From assembly GCA_963920705.1 (NCBI GenBank), contig OY987236.1, positions 12,014,190-12,078,189 of the forward strand: DNA of 64,000 nucleotides, written 5' to 3'. Numbering within the stretch: position 1 is the first letter of the stretch; each line of letters starts with the position of its first letter. The notes below the pieces were generated by a model. That model had not been told where the DNA came from. It did no database searches and saw nothing but the letters and a program-made list of their open reading frames with translations. Both the position numbers and the translations under genes were made by a program. The DNA comes from Odiellus spinosus (taxonomy: Eukaryota; Arthropoda; Arachnida; Opiliones; Phalangiidae). Of the stretch, positions 56,451 to 64,000 are shown piece after piece.

Positions 56451-59289
56451 ATGGCCATGTTGCACCTTCATTTACTGCCACTTGCGGCTTTCGTGATCTT
56501 GCCATCAACATTCCTAATAACGTAAGCTAAATCGAATCAAATATTGGGAGGTTTGAAATATAACTAGAGTCAATCTATTAATTTAGATATATTATTTCAA
56601 TCTTGCTGGGCCATGTGGAGGTAGAATTTCCTTATATCAGCGATACTGGAGCGCTTAATCCTGAATCAAATATTTTTGGTCAGCTATTAAACATTGGATC
56701 GTTTATAGGTTAGAAACTCGAGAGCATATACGGATAATTAAGTTGTTTCTAAATCTTAATTTTGTATTAAGTTGGCACTACCATGTACGTTCGTTACAAA
56801 CAAATCGAGCAGTATTATCGCGATCACCTTTCATCCGAATCTGTAAAAATTTTGAGGCTAAATACCGCCGCATTGTGGATTGGTTGGCTCGCCACATTTG
56901 GCATGTCATTAGTAGCTAATTTTCAGGTATTTTTAGGTCTGTCATAAAGTGTTGTTTTAAAACTGAAATTTACGTGAATCAATAGGAAACAGCCGTACTA
57001 GAAGTGCATTTGATCGGAGCCACGATGCTTTTCCTTTTTGGAAATATATATATATGGCTTCAAACAGTTATGTCTTATTACATGCATCCTTTGTTGAATA
57101 GTTTGAGAATGGCCAGGATACGCTTGATTCTTTCGATACTTGCATCTATTGGATTTGTCTTTAGTATCCTTTAAAATTAAAAATAGAACCTTGAAGGGAG
57201 TATAAAGGAAATGTGACTGCTTAATTTCTATTGGAACTATCTCCAGCTATGATAACTTGCAGTAATTAGATGATATATTCTAAATTTGGATTTTTATACT
57301 CCGTTAAAAAGATACTAGACTCTGGAAACAAGTTGTTTTTAATCATTTTAAACATAATATATGCCTAAAAAAATTATCAATACTCGCAACAAAAGTTTTC
57401 CAGTTAATTTTCAAAGTGGCAAAATTAGGCTTGATGATATTGCCAATGCCATTGGGGGTTTCTTCTTTGACTTGGCGCGTAAATCAAAGAAACAGCATGG
57501 TTCACAAGCCATTTTTATACGATGGCAAATTCATTGGCATCAGCAACTCACTTTTCTCAAGAATTTTTCTAGTCTAGAATTTCTTCTTTACAGATTTAGG
57601 TTTAGGGAGTCTAGTTCGTGACTTTAATAATTAACTCTTAAAACTTTTGATATGATTTTTACGCATATTTTAAGAGTAAAATCATTAAAAATAACTTTTT
57701 AAAGTCTAGTATATATAGTTTATTAAGTAAATTGTAAAATGTAAAGGGATAATGAAATTTAAAATTTTAAGTTTATTCAAATTTGTAGTTAAATTTAAAG
57801 AGACTCAACCTAAATGGTTCAAAACAACAAAAAAAAGTTAACTATTAAAATAGGTAGACTCGAGTATTTCATCGTTCCTTTAATGAAACTAAAAAAAAAA
57901 TGCAAAAAAGGAAAAATATTTTCTTAACAGTATTACTATAGCAACAATATTTGCGGCCATATCTTTGTCACGATTTCACGGTGACAATAAACGAAAATGG
58001 CATCCTACGGATGGTGTAAGTCCCTCATCTATATCTATACGATAAGTTGTTGCAGAATTAGAATAATCTTGGTTTTTAGCAATATTTTTCTAATTCTGCA
58101 ACAATTGCATGTAAATCGTAACCATGATCATTTTATAAAACTGAATGACTTGAAAATAACTTCATTTTAAGGGCTTTGCTGCTCATTTGGTCAGTACGGC
58201 ATCCGAATGGATAACAACTATGGCATTCGACATTTTTTTCCTAACTTTTGTTCGAGAATTTCAAAATTTTGCCATGGAATCTCCTAAAGTATTGACTAGA
58301 CAATTGATTTAATAGTTTGAGAAATTGAACGAAGAATGCCTAGCTAACATAAATAATTTTTATTGCAGCTCCTTAAAAAATATGTCCAAATGAATTGTAA
58401 TAGTACAGCTTTATACGTTCTTCGCGCAATTTTTCTTACAGTTTAAATTTAAAATGACAATGCTGCCCAACAAAGTGATTTTCTATCGATTCTTATAGTT
58501 TAATTCTCTAGTAACATTTACTAAGATTATTAAGCTAGAAGTAGGCTTAACAGTTTGATACCTCCCCATGATAAAAGTGCTCCTTTTTAGCCTATTTTGA
58601 AATGTTTCAATTTCAGAATAGAACATGTTCTGATTCGCCATAGCGTCATTAATGACAAGATATTAAAATCTACATGAATTCTTGCTAAGCCTACTATATC
58701 AAACTCTACCTAAATCCATGTTAAGCCTACTATACCATCAAACTACAAGGATCCTTGTTAATTCTACTTTACTATCAAACCCATATTTCCTTGCTAAGCC
58801 TACTTTTCAAACTAAATGAATCCATGTTAAGCCTACTTTTCAAACTAAATGAATCCATGTTAAGCCTACTTTACAATCAAAATACTTTACTATCAAACAA
58901 TACATGGATCCTTGTTAGGCCTACTTTACTATCGAACAAAGTATACATGGATCCTTGTTAATCCACTTTAAAAATTGTTTTCTCTAGCTTAAACTTGTAG
59001 TGAAGTATTTAAACAAAAAATGAAAAAAATCAATGGAAAATCGCTTATCGGGTTGAATTCTCACTTTAAATAAAGAAAAGTTATTCTTAATTAAACAAAA
59101 AATTATATTTGTGAAAAGGTTCTGTTTTTAACGCCGGAAGAAAACAGTTTACCAACGACGAGTGATTTTTACAATAGCGAAGATCAAGTAGAGATTACTC
59201 ATTCTCACAATTACGGGACGGAACGTTCTCTAGAAGCAGTTGACCCAAAATTAAGGCAAACTATAACTGCGGATGTTCATAATAAATAA
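56451..59289 (+). CDS. DRAM2: DRAM2-like autophagy modulator, multi-pass membrane protein
   Basis: Seven exons: 56451-56521, 56587-56708, 56772-56926, 56986-57163, 57942-58015, 58172-58288, 59119-59289; GT-AG, phases consistent, 295 aa. The N-terminus LLPLAAFVILPSTFLITYII is the first membrane helix. PYISDTGALNPESNIFGQLL and GTTMYVRYKQ are family signatures of the Frag1/DRAM/Sfk1 group, followed by hydrophobic segments (LWIGWLATFGMSLVANFQ, GATMLFLFGNIYIWLQTVMS, IRLILSILASIGFV, EWITTMAFDIFFLTFVREFQ). About six helices in total, as expected. The acidic, polar tail ends ADVHNK. Vertebrate DRAM2 (266 aa) is a lysosomal membrane protein promoting autophagy. DRAM1 is a less likely identity. Introns 4 and 6 carry TTAA-type MITEs. 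AATAAA overlaps the stop codon. Confidence 0.88.
57191..57722. repeat. Second AGGGAGA-family MITE in DRAM2 intron 4
   Basis: Starts TTGA-AGGGAGTATAAAGG (degraded TTAA) and is homologous over its length to 49567-50141 (GATACTAGACTCTGGAAACA, CATCAGCAACTCACTTTTCT, CAAGAATTTTT). The right tip is worn away. The 86-codon frame at 57361-57621 runs through it. Confidence 0.65.
57741..57883. repeat. Short AGGGATAATG MITE in DRAM2 intron 4
   Basis: GTAA-AGGGATAATGAAATTT at the left and AGTATTTCATCGTTCCT-TTAA at the right, 135 bp, immediately after the previous element. Its left tip AGGGATAATGAAA is identical over 13 bases to the autonomous Kolobok tip. Confidence 0.55.
58449..59069. repeat. TTAA-flanked MITE with internal GTTAAGCCTACTTT repeats, DRAM2 intron 6
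   Basis: TTAA at 58449 and 59066. Left AATGACAATGCTGCCC, right GGTTGAATTCTCACT, diverged relatives of the GAGAATGCAACC tip. Between 58630 and 58980 about ten units of TCCATGTTAAGCCTACTTT (20-40 bp spacing) form a tandem array. The same GCTAAGCCTA word makes up the 42-bp array at 3655-3900. Confidence 0.7.
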
Positions 59290-59326
59290 TGCGAATTACC
59301 CATTTTAATTTAATTTACTTAAAAAA

Positions 59327-59327
<1 letters not shown>

Positions 59328-59358
<31 letters not shown>
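59328..59358 (+). repeat. T run of about 30, then A run at 59659-59680
   Basis: Homopolymer tracts just downstream of DRAM2. Nothing else recognised between 59290 and 59838. Confidence 0.7.
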
Positions 59359-59359
<1 letters not shown>

Positions 59360-59838
59360 TACTGGTACAGGAATTTTTTAATTTGAAATTCGCTCTGCGT
59401 TAAACTAGTCAGAGGGATAAAAAATGTTCTATTTGCAAGACACGAGTGAATTGACGTAGAAGGGGTTAAGAAAATAAATGAACTATTATCGTTAAGTCTA
59501 CATTAGATGACCTTATCAATATTTTAGGTTGTATAAATTTTAAATTGCTTATAACTTTTGTTTAAAGTTAAAAGGTGCTTGGTTTGTAATTTTGAAGAGA
59601 TATATTTTTGATTTTTTAAGCGTAATTAGAAGTCTTATTTTAAATTTTTTATGAAATGAAAAAAAAAAAAAAAAAAAAATTTACGTTATTGAGGTGACCA
59701 CGTGAATATAATTAAATTATATTAGAAAGTCAAAATATGTATAAAAGATGCGAAACATGACAAGTAATGTTAAAGAAACTAATTTTGTAATTGCCTGCCT
59801 TAGATAAAAGTTTAAAAAAAAATTTAGTACAGAGAGTT

Positions 59839-60319
59839 TTAAAGGGAGAATGAAGGGTTGAATAAACCTATTTTTTTATGAGCTCAGAATTATTGTAAAA
59901 TAATGAGAAAAACATAAAACTCATTTAAAAATATTTTGTTAATTATTAATTATATGATCCATTTCCAAAGTCACAAACTTTTAAGATTGGTCAGTTAAAA
60001 TTAAACGCGAGATCTACAAGCCAATCAAGAGCCGTTACACGTATTTTATTGTCTCTTCTTGCAAAATGATTTTTAAGAATTTGTTCGTTGGTTGAAGTGC
60101 GAAATTTGACAAGAATTAATTGTATTGAGAAATCGCTATCCGAGTAGTGTATACTCGCTCTTGATTGGCTAGTACATGTAGATCTCTGGCATGTTTTAAG
60201 GCTTAGCTTCTTTAAGTTTGTGACAAAATATTTTTGGTGAGTTTTGTTTTTCTCAATATTTTATAATTTTTAATAATAAAGAAAAAAAAAGGTTGTTTCG
60301 CCTTTCATTCTACCTTCAA
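59839..60319. mobile_element. Non-autonomous relative of the Kolobok element
   Basis: TTAA-AGGGAGAATGAAGGGTTG at the left; right end AAAGGTTGTTTCGCC then TTTCATTCTACCT, followed by TCAA. Similarity to the autonomous element's TIR continues inward: AAAATAATGAGAAAAACAT, AAACTCA...AAAA.ATTTTGTTAAT at the left and GGTGAGTTTTGTT, TCTCAATATTTTAT at the right. At 473 bp with no coding potential, it looks like two TIRs brought together by internal deletion. Confidence 0.8.
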
Positions 60320-60343
60320 AAATAGATAATGCGCCAACTGTGA

Positions 60344-60467
60344 TACCATAAGTTTATAATTTATTTCAAAATTAAGGTACATGTACTCAAAAACTCAATT
60401 CAAAAGATAACTAAACATGTTTGATTTTGGCTTTTAACCGATACTTAAAAGTTATAAACTTATGGTA
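60344..60467. repeat. Inverted repeat with perfect 16-bp arms
   Basis: TACCATAAGTTTATAA at 60344-60359 and its exact complement at 60452-60467, 92 bp apart. TA-flanking could not be established. Confidence 0.75.
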
Positions 60468-60469
60468 CA

Positions 60470-63104
60470 GCCAATTATTATTCAACTTTCTGACTTTTCA
60501 CAAAAATAAATGAATCGTCAACTCTCGATTGATAAATCAGGAATTTGTACCTGTTAGTAATAATATTGTGTCTTATCCATACACTAGCTCAGAATTTTTT
60601 TCACGAAATTTTATTTTCTTCAAATATCTTGCGATAACTGTTTATAAAATGTCTTATGTAATAAAAGGGTGTGGCTAATTGAAATCTGTTATGAGCGTAG
60701 ATCGAAAATTGAACGTTTTGACGCTGAGGTAGCAGAGATGTGTTCCAACCCTAATAAATTAACCATGGGACACGCAACACCCTAATTTTAAGTTAACTTA
60801 TAAAAGTTATAATCCATCTCTGGGGAGATAAATTAATTCTTAGCAACGGGTATAAATTCCTGGGTTAATAACATAATATCATGAATATTATTTGTATGCG
60901 AAGATTGCGAACTTGAATATCTAACTGTATCATTGACCTTTCTAAGAAATCATGTTGTTCGAGAATGGGCAGTATATTTCTAAATCATCAGAACCAAATC
61001 AGCCAATTGGAACAGTTTTGTACAAATTATGAGGTGTCTGAGATTTTATTTCTACTTTAAACTAAGGATTTGTAATTCGCAGATTGTTTTAAAGGAATAC
61101 AAGCTAATACTGCCGTCACAATTTGAAAAACGTCACACGTGAGCGTGACGTCATGTATAATGATGTTCAGAACAAGGTAGCACTCAGTATTGGTCAAAAT
61201 GAGAAACCAAAGAAGTAAACTCAATAAAAGCTCCCCGTGACATTTTTTAAACTGAGTCCGACATCTGAGCTTGTTTAAATTAGGAATTGTTTTCACAAAC
61301 TAGCTTGAATTCCTGTTTATAGTTTGAGATTATCTTCTGTCACCTTTTACCCATATAATTGGGACCAGTCTTATTATTTTTAATAGCACTTGTTTAACTG
61401 TGGAAAGCAAAGAAAACAACAAGGAAACCTCTCCCATCATTAAGAGTTAATATAACTAGTTATATATTCATGTGGAATGAATAAATTCATGATAAGAGTA
61501 ATAAAAATAGCCCTTATATATTATACAACAGCTTTTTCTTAAAATATTCAATTAATCATATATCATAAAAATTGAATACACTTGCTAGATATTAGTGTAG
61601 ATCAAAAATTGTGTTAAAAAAAAAACGCTCCCCAAAACATTTTGTAAAAATATATATGAATCTCGTATTTTGCTCAAGTCACTTACAAAAAGAGTGTTGC
61701 TTGGGAAAACAATTAAAAATAATTGGAAGATAAAACGTGGTGTTTTTCACTTTTTCTTCACTAAACAAGTACATTATAAATGATGATATTATCAAACTTT
61801 ATTTTAGTTATAAAAAATTAACACTACATGTTTTTATCTTCTCGCAGTCTTCTTATTAATGATAGTCACGGTTAGAGGTAATCCTTAACATTAATTTAGA
61901 ATGAAATGAATCCAATTAATTTTAATCTTAAAAGTTTCTATCTAGAGTTCTAGACCTAGTCGTACAAAAATGTATTCAAACGATAATTACAATTCGTATT
62001 TTAGTATATTTATTAAGACCTCAGTTTAAATTATAAATTTAGTTAAAATTAGTTTGAGGGAAAAAAACCATATAAAAAACTGTTTAATGAGTTCTTTGCA
62101 TTGCTTAATGTCCTCTTTCATTCAAAATGGGCAGGCATCGATATCACATTTTAACATTTTATTATTATCGCCTATGAGATTTGAATCTAACAATTCAGAC
62201 TGGTTTAATTGTGAACAAATTATAAGTAATTTGAGATTAGCTACGTTACATATCTATTAAGCTCATCATTGATTGCCTATTTAATCAGTGCACGTTATCT
62301 ATCATTTTGATTGATAGATTTGACCAGACATTTTTCAAATTATATAAGAATTAGGGGTACACATTTTAAACTGAAAAAGTTAAATCACCATCACCTAATT
62401 TTCTAAGTTTTAATAGCATAGAGGTTTGGTTTTTTGTACCAAGTGTGTTAACTAAGTTTAAGCAAACGGCAGGTCTGATAGTGTCCCTAACAAGCATGCT
62501 TCTTGGCTACACTGTAGATTTAGCTTATTAAAGGCAGAAGGGGTGGGGCTTATAAGTTAAAAGCGTATCAGGTCCTATTGGCTCCGGCCTTTGGCAAACT
62601 GTATTTGGCGTACAGTAGGAAGAGACTTTCACAGGGGCACATTGAGGACCTGATAATTGCTTTTAAGGACCAGAGCCGCAGCTCCGTAAAAAATTCTCAG
62701 TGACTCTGACACTAAAACAATACTCTTCCATTATAAAGAATGTGATCATTTTCAAAGCCCCACTGCCAGTCCTTACTCTAGTTTTTTCAACCCCTTAATG
62801 GGTGTTTCTCCGATGAATGTGGGCTTGCAAAAGGCATCCATACTATTTGGTCTAGGAAATATTATATAAACTCATAAAAGATACAAAACAAAAATTTAAA
62901 TGTTATAAGTCATTAGTTATAAAGTTAATACCGGTACAATGAAATCCCTGTAAACTCGCCTCACATTACAGATACCATTAAACGCAGTATTGGCATGATG
63001 TGATTTAATCATACTTAGTATTGTATATCAGTTTTTGTACTATCAGTTATTGCCTTTCACACTGAAAAGGAGGATTTGAGATCTTTCGCACATGCTAGCA
63101 ACAT
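60470..63104. other. Intergenic DNA, nothing recognised
   Basis: AT-rich. A short palindromic stretch ACGTCACACGTGAGCGTGACGT lies near 61130. The 79-codon minus frame at 61057-61296 and the 68-codon plus frame at 62054-62260 have no recognised similarity. Confidence 0.4.
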
Positions 63105-63438
63105 TTAGTGGTCCGAATAGTAACGTTTCTTCAGAGTTCGGTATTTTTTGAGCATATAGAGAGCTTCCAGCTCTTTGATGATATAGTTGCCACGAACCAA
63201 CAACATTTCAAGTTGAGCTGGATCTTTCACATCCTTATTTTTCATGAAAGCTGTTTTTAATCGGTTACGGAAATAATCATATCCTTTAGGGTAGTCCCGC
63301 CCCAAAAACAATAGCTAGAAAAAAAGGTTTATTAGGACTGTAGGTGGGAAACTTTCAAGCGCCTTCATTTTCAAATGTTGTACTTACATTTTTATACAAA
63401 TGAATTACCCTAGTGCGAATGGAAGGAAGACCAGACAT
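63105..63438 (-). CDS. ETFRF1: Electron transfer flavoprotein regulatory factor 1 (LYR-motif protein)
   Basis: Two exons, 63438-63388 and 63314-63105, joined in phase 0 (donor AAT|GTAAGT, acceptor TTCTAG|C), give 86 aa; vertebrate ETFRF1 (LYRM5) is about 90. The N-terminus [20 protein letters not shown] carries the LYK-type variant of the LYR motif, followed by the F..RLK helix ([20 protein letters not shown]) and the C-terminal [19 protein letters not shown]. Complex-1-LYR proteins act in the mitochondrial matrix with the acyl-carrier protein. This member binds electron transfer flavoprotein and displaces its FAD, so restraining electron flow from fatty-acid and amino-acid oxidation. The function is taken from the family. 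The start codon is the first in frame before the LYR motif. Confidence 0.95.
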
Positions 63439-64000
63439 GGTCGAGGATAGTTAATTTAACTACGCTGATTTAACTTCAGTTTTATATAATACTTATCTTT
63501 CCCAAGAAAAACGAAAAAATGCCTAGTGTCTATACTGCTCACGTTGCCCTTCGCGATAATCTTCCAATTGAACTCGAGTATATATATTTTGAACTCTCAC
63601 GCCTATTGCACTTTCACTTCCATAACCAGATGAAATCTTACAATACTTGGTCAAATAGTAACTGCCAATTTTAATGATGTTTATCTTATCGAATCTTAAG
63701 ACCGTGTACGGTGTAATTTTCCCTGTTTTTAATGTTATGTTTACTTTTTAACAAATAAGGTCAAAGACGCAGGAAAACAAGACGATGACTCTGGTATACG
63801 TGACTATAAACACGGGCCGTGTAAGCAGACGAAACGTCTTGCACGTACTACCGTAGAGATTAGAGAAGAGGAGTAGCAGCTCCCCCCCCCCCCCACCCAA
63901 AAGCTTAAATAATGATGTTGCTCCAAAAGATCCAACACTTGAGTTTCCGGTTAGTTGGTATATTCAGAAACGGAAATACCTCGGTTTTGAGCGTATATAT
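63439..64000. promoter_or_regulatory. Upstream region of ETFRF1
   Basis: 562 bp to the end of the window. It must contain the ETFRF1 promoter and leader. A 13-C run (63882-63894) and a moderately CpG-rich patch (63780-63850) are present. A plus-strand frame at 63520 (MPSVYTAHVALRDN) runs about 50 codons but matches nothing known. Confidence 0.4.

Noticed and set aside
1-64000. Transfer RNA, ribosomal RNA or other structured RNA genes
   Set aside because: None recognised by eye; short, diverged ncRNAs cannot be excluded without covariance-model searches.
1-64000. Integrated virus or retrotransposon coding sequences
   Set aside because: No reverse transcriptase, integrase, capsid or polymerase motifs were seen in the open frames.

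Overview
The window is AT-rich nuclear DNA from an animal. Genes are split by short GT-AG introns and surrounded by small DNA transposons. The liprin-alpha N-terminus (starting MWNMMCDVMPTISED) reads like arthropod, particularly insect, liprin-alpha as I remember it, so I favour an arthropod; this is inference from one exon. No prokaryotic, organellar or viral genes were seen.

Region 1 (1-10322): sparse, apart from a complete, apparently intact Kolobok-type DNA transposon at 4222-10318. It has TTAA target duplications, ~580-bp near-identical terminal inverted repeats (TIRs), and two convergent genes. On the minus strand is a 10-exon THAP-domain transposase (~770 aa by my splice model). On the plus strand is a 2-exon, 171-aa protein homologous to the C-terminal zinc-binding 'ballast' domain of the P2X7 receptor. 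A small GACTCG-rich element has landed in the last transposase intron. This is the most interesting object in the window.

Region 2 (10323-45900): about 35 kb in which I find no recognisable conserved gene. It may be largely intergenic or first-intron DNA of the minus-strand liprin-alpha gene, whose first coding exon lies at 45923-46171. It holds several families of miniature inverted-repeat elements (TTAA/AGGG-tipped MITEs, AGGTCGG-tipped elements, CTACGTTCA-tipped elements, CAGGGTT-tipped elements rich in TTCCCTGACTT), two large foldback palindromes, minisatellites, and one possible unidentified gene (exons near 41205-41357 and 40671-40810).

Region 3 (45900-64000): gene-dense, with five further recognisable genes: liprin-alpha exon 1 (-), ELP4 (+), NF-YA (-), SERGEF-like RCC1 protein (+), DRAM2-like (+), ETFRF1/LYRM5 (-). 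Liprin-alpha/ELP4 and NF-YA/SERGEF are head-to-head pairs; ELP4/NF-YA are tail-to-tail. Complete splice models with consistent phases could be built for ELP4 (363 aa), NF-YA (349 aa), SERGEF (372 aa), DRAM2 (295 aa) and ETFRF1 (86 aa). TTAA/AGGG MITEs sit in DRAM2 introns and between genes; one (59843-60315) shares the terminal sequence of the autonomous Kolobok element and is its likely non-autonomous dependant.

The cellular genes are unrelated in function (synapse scaffold, tRNA wobble modification, CCAAT-box transcription, secretion GEF, autophagy modulation, mitochondrial electron transfer). What links the window is the Kolobok system: one autonomous source and a surrounding population of short elements with the same target site and related tips. 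All splice sites and identities were read by eye, with no alignment or database search.
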